From Clavelina lepadiformis (Eukaryota; Chordata; Ascidiacea; Aplousobranchia; Clavelinidae): a stretch of DNA of 64,000 nucleotides. Under the pieces are notes generated by a model that did not search any database, was not told the origin of the DNA, and saw only the letters and a program-made list of their open reading frames with translations. The stretch is from assembly GCF_947623445.1 (NCBI RefSeq), contig NC_135242.1:2852001-2916000 (forward strand), in the 5' to 3' direction. Of this stretch, positions 12,902 through 23,776 are shown in pieces (position 1 is the stretch's first letter; each line of letters begins with the position of its first letter). Position numbers and translations under genes: made by a program.

Positions 12902-15050
12902 TGAACTGTTACGATATGAGGATATATTCAGATGGATAATAACTAACTAAATAACTAACTTAGTCACGTTTGAACTTGTTTTTAATACCTATTGCAGGCA
13001 ACTATCTATCAACTGAGTGTTAATCGTTGATTCAACATTCTGGATCGTTTCTCATCTTTACCTTAATTAATTGTCTTGATCATAAATTTCTATAAGAAGC
13101 ACAGGCTGTGTTTTACGGTTTATTAGTCTTGTGAATACGCCACTGTTATTGCTTTTCGAGATTCTGAAATTCACAATTTCAACACGAGCTAGCGCACCAT
13201 AGCAACAACAACACTTGTTTTCTTTTGTTTAATATGTTTGAATTGGTCAGTGTCTTTATCATGTTTAAACTCTCCACTTTTTGTTCATTTCTATTTTATT
13301 TATACAACAATTATGTTTATTTTCGTCGCCTACTTTTCTATTTTCTAATGCAGTTGATGAAGCTGTTCAAAGAGAACATGCGAATATAATCGTTGGCTTT
13401 TCGAATCTGTGGGAGTTGAAATTGACATAATAAGACAACTTCAACTAAACATCACCCCGCGTGGCAACGTTCATGAAATAAATTACAAGAAGCCGAATCA
13501 TCCACAATTTCCCCCATTACTGCATTGCCCAAACTATAATTATTTCATGATGTATAATTACACAATCTTTGCGTCCTAACAAAGCTAGAAAAAACTTAAC
13601 ATCGTAGGCCTACGATATCGTGCAATCATTCTTTAGGCGCAAGAACAGTTTACTGTAACCTGCATATGATATACTTTACGTAATTTGCGTCAAATGTTTT
13701 ACATAACGCCGAGAAGTAGGCTTGGTAGACGTTTTGCGTCAACAAGAAGGTAGTTAATTCTTGTAATCGGGCCATAACAAAAGCGCGGGCTAGGGTTATT
13801 GTCGGGAAAAAGCAAACAAAAGTTGTATGGATTACCGAGGCAGCGATGCGCGAAACCTTAGTGCTAGCCAGACCATGCGTAAACTTAAAAGCACTTCGGC
13901 CGAGTTCTGTTAGAAGCACAATAGGTACGGAGTGACGAAGCAGTCTCAAGACGCCCGCATATAGAAGGAAAGTTATCCGTTTAAGCACCGGAAAGTGACA
14001 GGAATCAGTAAAAGAAAGTCGCTATAATGCCGACGTATAGCTTAGTTGCACTGGTAACGATAATGTTGACTAAAATTTTACATTATGGACCGTAAATAGA
14101 TTAGATTAGAGATTGTAAATTTATAGATTAGCCTCCACAAAATGACGAACTTGTTTACCATGTCATGTGATTTCATAATTTGAATGTTAATGCTTTATGG
14201 TTAAGAATATTTGCAAAGTTAAAAACTTGTAGAAACAGCTAAGTTTCTACTTCTAAAGCCTACTGCTGGACTGAAAACTCTTTTAAAACAAACAACGACC
14301 ACCTCAGGTTCTGACAGTTGCGCAACAGTGCAAAGTTTAACCGAGTTCAAACGAGCAAAAATGTCAGACTAGCCACTGCTGGTCCGGTTCGACTAACTTG
14401 ACGTCACTTGTTTGAGTTATTTTTCTGAAGAAACCAAAAAAACTTTGAAAAGTGACGACAATTATTTTTCGTTTGTTCGGTGCGATACTGTTTCATGGTC
14501 GCATGTCAAGAAAGCTTGTTTTCAGCTCACCTGCCCTGCTTTTTGTTAACAGTCGTTTGCCGCTGTTTGTTTTTGAATAAACAAGTTAAAACGACGAGGA
14601 AGCCGTAACTAACTATGCTGTAACTAAGACAAACTATTATTGTAGAACAGACACTAATTTTTATAAGTTGCGCAGGGTTAGAAAATTAGGCGCCATAAGA
14701 GGGTTATGCAACAACTCAAATCCGACAAATCGAACAATAATGATTAGGGTTTGGGTGAAAAATAGAATTGGGGTTTGAATTGTTAGAAGGGAGAGAGCTA
14801 GAACTGTTAGGTTTCAGTTATCAGACAACCTTATAAAATTGACCACTGAATATTTTAGCGCAGTTTTCAAGCTTTCTATGTCCTTCAGGTTTACAAGACC
14901 AAGCACTAGTGTGAGCCTGTGCTTACAAAGCGTATCGCGTATATCAGTAATCCATCTTCATCTGCGCATGTTTTATCCGAAACGTTTGTGTTCTTTTGTG
15001 TGAAGAAGCGCTTGTGCCACTGTGTTTTCAAAGTTACACCAGTAATTTGC
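12902..15050. other. Intergenic region between paralogs A and B
   Basis: No supported gene. It contains one TGACGTCA palindrome (14399) and a TAGGCCTA palindrome near 13604. A minus-strand open frame over 13650-13988 looks like chance. A strong acceptor (GCTTTTTCAG, ending about 15059) at the right edge probably starts the main exon of the next gene. Confidence 0.5.
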
Positions 15051-15080
15051 TTTTTCAGAGCAACTATAGGGGGCAGCCAA

Positions 15081-15098
15081 ATGAAGGGGAGAGACTGA
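15081..15098 (+). other. Five-codon upstream reading frame before paralog B
   Basis: ATG at 15081 runs five codons to a TGA at 15096-15098, six bases before the chosen start at 15104. It lies after the likely splice acceptor and so should be in the mRNA leader. Confidence 0.4.
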
Positions 15099-15103
15099 AA
15101 ACA

Positions 15104-15664
15104 ATGATGATGAATGATGATGACGATGATGATAGGAGCAGTTTAAATGGCTCCTGGCTTAACGTGGCAGTGCCTGTTGTGGCGATGGTCGTCATCTTTC
15201 TAACCTTCCTCACTTTCTACAAAGTGATATGGGAAAAGCTCCGCGGGTTCTGCTGCACGAAATGTACTGACCGTCAGACAAGAGTAGCCACCGTGACCGG
15301 AGGCGTTGGTGGCCATGACAACAACGCCGCCGTTCTCGAAGACGATGTTCCGCCGTCGTACTCCGCTCTCGGAATTTCCAGGAGTAGCCTTGAAATATTC
15401 AGAGTCGCCTGCGATGAGGAAAGCCTGAACCGTGTCTCAACCGGGTCAGACTCGGAGAAGCTCCCTTCCTACGCGGAGTTCATGGAGGAAATGCGCCGAA
15501 AGGAGGAGGAGATAAGATCTTCCCAACAGGATCGGGAAACTGGAGGAAGAACGTCACATCCGGCTCCAAGAACAATGACTATTACGTCTCCCCATGCCAT
15601 AGAAGACCCCGAGGACTCAATTGCGGTTGATGTGAATATAACACAAGATGAAAGTTTACAGTGA
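15104..15664 (+). CDS. Single-pass membrane protein with PPxY and LPxY motifs (paralog B)
   Basis: The 186-residue product begins MMMN followed by six Asp encoded by a GAT-type triplet run. It has one transmembrane segment (about 19-40), a Cys pair and Cys-x-x-Cys just inside (50-54), PPSY (83-86) and LPSY (120-123), then a Glu/Arg-rich helix. It matches paralog A over the PPSYS, EIFRV/VFRV and EKLP-Y-EFM/EIM blocks, in the same order and spacing, so the two are clear tandem duplicates. The frame is open upstream to 14996 without an ATG, and a splice acceptor lies at about 15059. I therefore start at the first in-frame ATG; an upstream exon could extend the amino end. A role as adaptor for Nedd4-type ubiquitin ligases is inferred from the motifs alone. 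Confidence 0.8.
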   Translation: MMMNDDDDDDRSSLNGSWLNVAVPVVAMVVIFLTFLTFYKVIWEKLRGFCCTKCTDRQTRVATVTGGVGGHDNNAAVLEDDVPPSYSALGISRSSLEIFRVACDEESLNRVSTGSDSEKLPSYAEFMEEMRRKEEEIRSSQQDRETGGRTSHPAPRTMTITSPHAIEDPEDSIAVDVNITQDESLQ

Positions 15665-18600
15665 TGTTGAACTTCCTATTTAAAGATCCTGATATTGAGT
15701 TAATTTGACATTTTCCGTGTAGAGAATATTTTCAAGTTTAATATTTAATTCAACTTTAACACACTTTTTTGAACTCACAAAAGACTTTTTAACCGATCAA
15801 AAAGTGGACCAGACTTAAGTCAACATCGATCACAACGGGCGATATTGTTAAAGAAGACGACTGGCCCAGTGTGTACCAAGGTCTTCATGATTTGGGCTCG
15901 TCTGTACATGTCCTCGACAAATCATTCAACAGATCACAATATTCACAATATCAACAAATTTCAACAAAATGCCTTATTGAAATTATGTAGGAAATTAAGC
16001 TTATGATCAAAATGTCTGATGGATCGTAACTTTTTAAAAAGAGCTTTCGAAATATATTTCAGAGTTTAGTTGCATGACATTTTGAAGATCTTGAAATTGA
16101 ATTTTGTTTTTTGTGTTCAGATGCCACTGTGAGAAGCCACATTAGACCAAATAACCGTCCTACGCATCAGGCACTTAAAGATTTTTTAGATTTTTTTTTT
16201 TGAAAAATCTTACTAGTTCACTGTAAATCTGCATTTGTTGGGTTGTTACGTCTAGTACACACGACGGTCAATTGTGTAAAGCTTGTTGTTATTTTTATCT
16301 TTTGTTAATAATAATTCTGTTTCATTGTGACATTGCTTCTTTCCTTTTGTTGTTTTCGTGAACATTTCTTAGCATAATGTCTCAAAACCAAGCAACGGCA
16401 AATGTTGTTGTAGCTGTATGCTTTTGCCTCCTTCTTTTCTAATGAGTACATTTAGCCTTTTTCTTTGATTTTTTCATACTTTTGAGCACGTTTCTATGCA
16501 AAAAGTTTTTAATGATTTTCAGTAACACGACTTTTTACAGATCGGAATACTAATGGAACAAGTATTGAGTAAACACTAGCAGATGAATAATTTGTGACAT
16601 GTGCAGATGAACTTGAGCAAGTTATTTTTTCCGGATTCAATTTGTTAATATTTAAAATAAATGTGATAATAATACAATCACATATAATCTTTGTTTTGAC
16701 ATTTTGATGGAAATATTTGACTATTCGCTGTAGCGCAATATATCACATTACCCTATTCATGGTGAACGGTTCACATAGAAACCTTAAACTTTCGGTTTGC
16801 GTCAATCAACGACATGCTTTGTGTAGTACTTGTCTATGCAATTGGGGCCTGCTCTCCAACGTTTATGACTATGGTAAAATGATCCGACTGCACAAGATTT
16901 AGAATGGTATTATCGTAAACGTAAACGTGGTAAACGCGTCTATTTGTTTACACTAGAATAAGCTGTCTTTGCACAATTTGGCTTTGTCATTACAACTAAA
17001 ATTAGGCCTAAACAATTCCGCTTTTCATAGAGTTGCATTGAGACTTTGGTTTATTTTTATAAAATTCCGGTAGTGCTGAAGAAGCTTCGGTAAAATTGCA
17101 GTAAATGAGCAGTAAATTTTTCTATTGCATTACTCGTGTTTTTCTGGAATAAATTTTATGTTAATAAAAGTTAAGGAATAAATTAGACTTCTTAAATTAA
17201 TTTCTTGGGCGACATCTACCGAATTTTTATATTTTCTTGAGATTGATTAACTCAGCCTACGTTCGATTTAACCCATGAGGAGGACTCAACCTACTGACGT
17301 TGATTGGGTCGTCCTAGGTTTAGTCGCCTTGGGTTGACGAAGAATCAAAGTTTCAAGATTTATTGTTTTCTTGAAAATACCAAACAAGATTTTGCTTGTA
17401 AAGTTGTGAGACAATATCTGGACGGTAGCTTTATGAGTCGGGGATATTACACAATTTTATTATCAGGATTTCGTAAGACTTTGTCGTAAGAATCAAATAT
17501 AGTGTCAAAACAATATTTGCGAAGTCGAAAAGTGCATGTGGCCCAATTTGTGGCTGCGCAAATAAAATTACTGACTACTATAGATCATGAAATTTTTACA
17601 ACTTTGCGGTTTGAATCACTTCGGAACGAAGGGTCTGGATAAATATTTCTCGGCGGTCACAGGCGGCCAGCAGCAGACGGTCCATGCACGTTCCACATGT
17701 AAACAACTGACTCATTTGCATGTGACCGTCTTCACATGCACAGCACATCGCAAACTAGTTTGTGCGTTTGTATTACGCAGCAATATGGACATAACTTGCA
17801 GTATCTGCTTCCAATGTCTGCAAACTTTCCAAAAACTTGGGCCTCCGGTAAATTGGTTCAACGAGGGTTGATTGTTTGTAGCTGGAGCTGTTTATATTTG
17901 CAGAACGTGGATAAGCAAACAATGCATTGAGAGCTTGTTAATTGTTTAGTAGTTGCATAAGCAAACCTGCTGAATAAAATAAGGTTTTGAGATAGGTTCT
18001 TAATTTCGGAGGCAACCAAATTGTACCCGGCTGTAGATGTGCGTGAAACATTAATTGTTTACAGGTGGTCGATGTGCAAACGTAACCGAGCTGCGTTGGG
18101 TTAAATGAATTAATGAATAACAGTCGAAGGTGATATTGGGGAAAACTTTGAGACCAGCTATAAATAAAAAACCGAAACTAAACGACCAAACGAAAAGAAC
18201 TCAGCTAAGGAGAATCTTTCAAACATAAAATACATAAAAGTAACTCATCAAAAAGCAGATCACCTGGTCAACGACCTTAAAAGTTTTCATATCATCGTAC
18301 GCAATAAGTATCAGAACCAATTGCCAATGAGAAAATAGCCTAAAATGTTGACAAGCTATAAAAGCAAGCAAGTAAATGATTAACTTATTAGTCTGACTTT
18401 TTAATCAACGAGACAGAGTTTAGCGCAGAGAAAAATCAAGATGACAAGTCGACATTAGCAACATGTTATCAGCAAGAAACATTAGTTCTGAAAGGAAAAG
18501 ATGCATAGTATTTGGATAAACGAGCTGTCTTATATAAAAGAACGCTGACAGATACGCTGTTCATGAGTTCATTTAATAACAAGCTTTCACTGCATTACCA

Positions 18601-18820
18601 TAGAAATCTTGCACTTGAGTATTTTGAAGTTATTTGTTAAAAATCGTTATAGGTCATGTTTTACCGGCTTTACAAATAGGAAGTCCACTAAAATTGTCCT
18701 TAAATGCATTAGAGTGAACCCTTAGGCTAGATTTATGCAAAATCAAAACGTTAAACGCATTCTTTGACGTATATTCTTTGTGTTTAGAGAAAATTAGGTC
18801 AACAAGGAATTAAAGATCTT
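15665..18820. other. Intergenic region between paralogs B and C
   Basis: No supported gene. It probably contains the 3' UTR of paralog B; an AATAAA-like run is near 16655. Around 17711-17725 there is an AP-1-like TGACTCA next to an octamer-like ATTTGCAT, which may be regulatory. Other open frames lack support. Confidence 0.45.
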
Positions 18821-18826
18821 TCAGAG

Positions 18827-19345
18827 ATGTATTATTCAACTACTCAGGGCACAACTTCGACGAGCGAGCCGTCGTCAGAAAACAATTGCGACTGGCATAA
18901 CTTGGCCGGTGGGTGCAAGTACACGTGGTGGGGTCAAGTTGTTGTGTGGTTCATCCTGATCGTCGTCATAATCGGAATTGTCCTTTGCTGCAAGCACGTG
19001 TTCAAAGCCTGCAGAAGTCATACGATCAACCACACAGAAACTTGCCAGCGACGCACTGAACGCTCTTCCGGCGTTCCCACGGCGCCCAACCGCACCGGAG
19101 CTAACAATATAGCGTGGGAATCAACCGCGGAATTTCATGAAGACAAACTTCCTTCGTATGAAGAGTTTATGTTTGAGAAGGGCCAGGGAAGTGCGGGAGC
19201 TTCCAGAGAAACTGAATTTCAAGTCGAAGTGGAGTTGGTGCCCATGCCTTCGACTTCATCGCAACCTGAAGATAATAATGCAGCGACTGGAAATGATAGT
19301 AGAGCAGAGGATGAGGATGAGGATACGCCTCCTCCGCCTTACTAA
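18827..19345 (+). CDS. Single-pass membrane protein with LPxY and terminal PPxY motifs (paralog C)
   Basis: The 172-residue product has a Ser/Thr-rich presumed outer domain with two cysteines (21 and 30), one transmembrane segment (about 36-56), juxtamembrane Cys residues (54, 55, 62), LPSY (108-111) inside an EDKLPSYEEFM block and a run of acidic residues ending in PPPPY at the very carboxy terminus (168-172). The LPSY block matches paralog B, but the central PPSY of A and B is missing and a terminal PPxY replaces it. It lies in the same orientation as A and B, about 3 kb downstream. The ATG follows a splice-acceptor-like CTTTCAG, so a 5' untranslated exon is likely. Function is inferred from motifs: binding of WW-domain ubiquitin ligases and endosomal sorting. 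Confidence 0.8.
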   Translation: MYYSTTQGTTSTSEPSSENNCDWHNLAGGCKYTWWGQVVVWFILIVVIIGIVLCCKHVFKACRSHTINHTETCQRRTERSSGVPTAPNRTGANNIAWESTAEFHEDKLPSYEEFMFEKGQGSAGASRETEFQVEVELVPMPSTSSQPEDNNAATGNDSRAEDEDEDTPPPPY

Positions 19346-20159
19346 ACCGCTTGTTTCTCTACCAGGCAAGACTTGCGACTTTTCTTTTTCGGAGCACGCT
19401 AACTGTGGGATTTGCAAATGATTTTGTCGCTTGCCCGCGATGTCTTTGACTCATACCATTAGCAAAGTTTCTGTTTGACTTAGCTTGCGCTAAGTTAAGT
19501 CTTTTACTGTCTTACTGACTTTAACTTTTAACTGGTCTTTAACTGCTTTTAAGAGACTCTTTACAATTTTTAATTTGCGTGTTAACATAAACAGTGTTTT
19601 ACTTTTCGATCGTTTATTACGTTGTTTACATAAAACTATAAAACGATGTGGTATAGTCTATACATAGAGCTATTTTACAAGTGTTTACTTTTTTGAGATT
19701 TTATAGCCTTTAAAATTTTATTTTAACCTCAAGCTTCGAAAGAATAACATAACGAATCCACTTGGCTATAAACTTGACTGTATTTTCAGGCGTAAAAGAC
19801 GTGCTATTGGTATTTTTGTAGGTCCAAAATTATTATTAGAAATTATTTTCAGAAAATACCATTTGCAGACAAAACGGTTGAAACGTTTTAAGGAGGATTT
19901 TTGTTACATAGAGAATATAGATTTGCAAACAAAAACTTATGATAAAAGCATTATCACAACCTTTTGTTATGAAATATCACAAATAACCGCCTTTGACATG
20001 GAATCCGTTATCGAACTTTGTAACGTACATAACGCAATCATGTGACGTTAAAGATACTCAGTCACGTCATCAGAGTTATGTAAGCTGTGCTGGTAAGCAA
20101 ACATGTGTTGCCCGAGCTCGTAAAAAAAAATGTTTACTTCCGCATCTTACGCACGGTCG
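19346..20159. other. Intergenic region between convergent genes
   Basis: This AT-rich stretch lies between the stop of paralog C and the stop of the minus-strand gene at 20160. It should hold both 3' UTRs. I see no further coding region. Confidence 0.5.
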
Positions 20160-20753
20160 CTACGCCTTGACGTCAGTGCGTGGTGTGCGTGGTAGTGTAC
20201 TTCTTTTGTTCCAGACATTGTTAAAATTGTGCGGCAGATTTTTTCTCGCCGTCAAGTAAGACTCCAAAGAAAATCTTCCCGGCGAAACCTTGAATATATG
20301 CTTACTCCGAGTTGTATCTGACCTCGGACTACTTTCATCCTCCGGAAGCCCGTACACTTCGCGAGGTAGGGCCGTGTTCGCTAGACCCATGGTCGGTAGA
20401 GGGGGTACGTTTTGGTGGGGTGCGCTTGCGTGGGATTTCGAATACATGGAGTGAAATCTGGTGTCATGATCTTTGCTGTGACGATTTCGGACCTCGCGGA
20501 GTTGATTTCTTTGGTTGCTGGAAGAGGATTTCATCAAATCTCTCTGCTCTTCAATTTCCATCTTCAGCATCCGCTCTTTTATCTGTATTTAAAGAGAAAT
20601 CTTTTGAACTTTTAAGCTAAATATTTCATGAGCTACTTTTTGAGTGAAATTTCAAGTTAAAAGTATTGACATGTTTAGAATGTGTTAAACGTTAATGAAG
20701 TTTTGCCTTTGTATTCTAAAAGAGTTTTATGTTACGCTGTTCTGGCTAATTTT

Positions 20754-20789
<36 letters not shown>

Positions 20790-22835
20790 TAATAATAATA
20801 ATAATAATTTGCTATATCTTATAATGGTGTAACGTATGGATTTATTTATAAAAGATGGCTTAATGATGTAAACGAAACGTTGCTGTTTTTCAACTCTTTC
20901 AGTCTATTACGGACAAAACGTAGAGATGAACGCAACAGTTATTAGAAAAACTTACTTCTTCTGTCGCTTTTATTCGCGTCATGATCAAGCTTCTTCTATT
21001 TTTCTCTTGCTTTCGAAACATGTCTGAATAGACGTCATGCAATCGTTTGCTCTTCAATCTTCCAAGTGCAGTAAATGGCATTTCTTGAGGGTCAATTCGC
21101 GTCAGCTACAAGAATAAAACATAGGTGTAAAATCTAGAATAACCTAGTCAAATTAAAGCGTTGAAGTTTGAGTTTCTGTGCTCACATCAGGAAAAATAGA
21201 AACAAGTTATCTCTGAATAAATTTAGGTTTTGTCTAATACGAAAACTAAATCATAAAAACTTGCAGTTTTTTTTATTATAAACCTACAGGTATATCGTAT
21301 TTTGTGGTCAAAATAAACAAACAAAAGTTTTTTTAAAACTGCTTCACTTGATGACTGGTGATAACTTCTCTTCTTGCCTTTCTGCTGTTTTCGTCATCGT
21401 CATCCGCCTCCTGGAATCTCGGGGAGTCCTCACTTCCGCTTCCGAGTGTAGATGCTAAGCATCCCAGATCGGCACGATAAGCTGCGTACCCTTTGGCAAA
21501 ACCGGGATGTTGTCTTGATAAAGTTGACTTTCCGGCATGTCGTTTGGAAACTAGTGGACATAAAACCTCCGATTTTATTAAAGATATGCCCATAGAAATC
21601 TTTATAAGGATAATAATTTAGCACGAAATAACATTTGAAATACTAGATGATAAATTTCACAAACAACAAAATATATAATTTATTTAGCATCAGAACACTT
21701 CCGCACACAAACAACCTTCCTGGTTGCGTCTGGAAAAATTTGGCGGCAACTTTACGGCAATCTTGGACGATTCGTTCCGTGACTGCGATGTCTCTTTTTC
21801 CTTTGTACTGCTCGATCTCTCTCGGGAGGTGTATGATTGCAAAGGAAGAGGAAACTGGCTCTCCAGAGGCGCTGGAACCACAAACATTACGACAAATTAA
21901 ACGTCAGAAAAAGAAAAGTTCACCTTGACTGGTTAAAGAAATTATCCGTTTCAACGGCTCCACCTACTGGCTGGGGCTTGTCCCACGTGTAGTAACCCTC
22001 GCTTAGTGTACGATAGAGGGTCGTGAACCTTCGTTATATTTGAACCCTTTGCCAGTTGAGTGGTTCGTAGTTGCTTGGCGTCGTAGGTGGTCAAAGAGCC
22101 GTGAAAATCTCTAGCTATGAGCTTCGGTGTCATCAGAGGTATTTGAATGGATCTGTGCCGAGATTCTCTGGAAAATCGTACATTTTTTGGATCCCTTTTC
22201 TATAATAATCGAAATCCCTTTGTGAGATTTTATAACATTTTACCGGTGCTATTTTCGATTGCTTGCTATACGCCACATACCACAAGTCATTATAGAAATG
22301 TAAGTGATTTAACATAAAGTTTAACTTTTCATGTTAATGACAAATGAGCCTGAGATAATTTAACTTGCAAATAGACCTGCAGACGTAACTTATGTATAAA
22401 CTTTGCTGTTCTGAGTACCGTACATTTACCAACTGCGTGATTGCAGCATTGTAATAGTCTACCATTACCAGCTGTTAAGAAATTGGGTATATAGCCTAGT
22501 TTGTGATGAAAAACAATGTATTTTAAATTGGTAAAGGGCTATCTCGTTACAATCAAAAGACATAAAAGCAATTCTCGTAACGACCATTGTGCGAGGTAAA
22601 TAATAGAAAATTTCTTTGAAAAGCCGGACAAATCAACATTTGTTTTCTTAATATTGTTACCTTCGGCTATTTTCCGTCATTATCAATAGCATGATATAAC
22701 CTATGCTTAACAGAAGCCATAAGTGAGAATAATTGATGCGATCAATATAACCTTAACGATTGCAAACACTCACCCTGGACGTTGGCTTAAAACATATCCG
22801 TAATTTCCAAACGGAGTGTTGACAAGTTTTACCAT
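20160..22835 (-). CDS. Unrecognised coiled-coil protein with a one-base frame break in exon 2
   Basis: Six exons on the minus strand: 22835-22774, 22167-21924, 21871-21699 (end uncertain), 21550-21348, 21105-20956 and 20582-20160. Phases match at every junction except inside exon 2. There the first frame (ending about DPLSYTKRG) and the second (starting GYYTWDKPQP) join only if one C of the CCC at 21996-21998 is dropped. With that correction the product is about 417 residues. It has a basic amino end (MVKLVNTPFG), an acidic DDDD run in exon 4, a charged helix spanning exons 5-6 (KRLHDVYSDMFRKQ..., then IKERMLKMEIEEQRD) and a Ser/Pro/Arg-rich tail. No family was recognised. The ATG follows an in-frame stop. 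It is divergent with the gene at 23777. The weak GTGTTC donor of exon 3 is the least certain junction. Confidence 0.68.
20755..20809. repeat. AAT trinucleotide microsatellite
   Basis: An almost pure run of AAT units, interrupted once, lies in the last intron of the minus-strand coiled-coil gene. It is likely polymorphic. Confidence 0.9.
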
Positions 22836-23776
22836 AACTCTTGACTTTCTAATCCGATCCTGCCTGCTTTGCCGGGCATCTCTGTAAGATATTCGGGTAC
22901 TTGGTAATTCACAGAACTCTGCGTACCTTGAGAGGCAGGTATGTCGTTATAATTCGACAAGGTCGTTATAAAAAGTATTGCGATAACACGCTCATTGACC
23001 CGTGGAGAACTTAATATCCATCGAGCAACGAAGCGGTAGTTAGGAGTTAATTAGACGATTTTGTTTCCCTCAGTAGACGCGCTTGGAAGACTATGAGCTA
23101 TGATTTTCGTTTCAACAACTTTACTGCCATCATGTCCTACGTACAAGTGCAGTCATATGCAAGTTATGATTGAGACTTTGCTACTTTTAAATACATTTGC
23201 GTTTTAAAAAGACAAATCGTGGTAAACAAATGACAACGTCACAAGCTCTTTCATTAATGAATCATTAAAACTCGTGTTTTTTTGGATGTTTATGTTTAAA
23301 TAGTTTAAGGAAAATCAATTATCAGAAGCTATTTTTGTTGATGTCGGATGCAGATATCGCAGTGGGAGGTGCTATAAGATGTGAACTTCTGACTCCGCCG
23401 CTTTCCTGTCTTTGTCCGATCATGAGTCGCTCAGCTAGCGCGGTATTTACTTCCAATTACATGTCACCTAACACTGGTACCTAAATAATTAGCCACACAA
23501 ACAGCAGAGCGTCGAACAATATCAAACAATGTCGGACACCGCAGTCAAACAATGCCCAGGTCGGCTTGTATTAACCTTGCACAAAAGCTCGCGCACGCCC
23601 GGATTTATTTAGTCAGCTTGTAAAGATATTGATCCACAACAAACTTTTATTCGTCCCTTTAAAACATATCTCATGAGAGTCGGAAAATTTTTGCCAGTTA
23701 GCAGCGGCAGTCGCGCAGCCAATTTACGGAGCAGGTAAATTTCAGCTGTTGCCGGTTTTATCGAAAAAGTTTGAGC
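22836..23776. other. Shared upstream region of a divergent gene pair
   Basis: This 0.94-kb interval lies between two divergently oriented start codons and probably contains both promoters. A CpG-richer patch near 23340-23480 is open on both strands (a 47-codon frame on plus), but without splice sites I treat it as promoter-associated sequence rather than a gene. Confidence 0.45.

Noticed and set aside
13650-13988. Minus-strand open frame of 112 codons
   Set aside because: No recognisable motif, no flanking splice sites or start context; hydrophobic content follows base composition. Treated as chance.
22133-22315. Minus-strand open frame overlapping the start of exon 2 of the coiled-coil gene
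   Set aside because: The real exon starts after a TTTTCCAG acceptor in a different frame, confirmed by phase with the upstream exon at 22835-22774. The overlapping frame is intronic.
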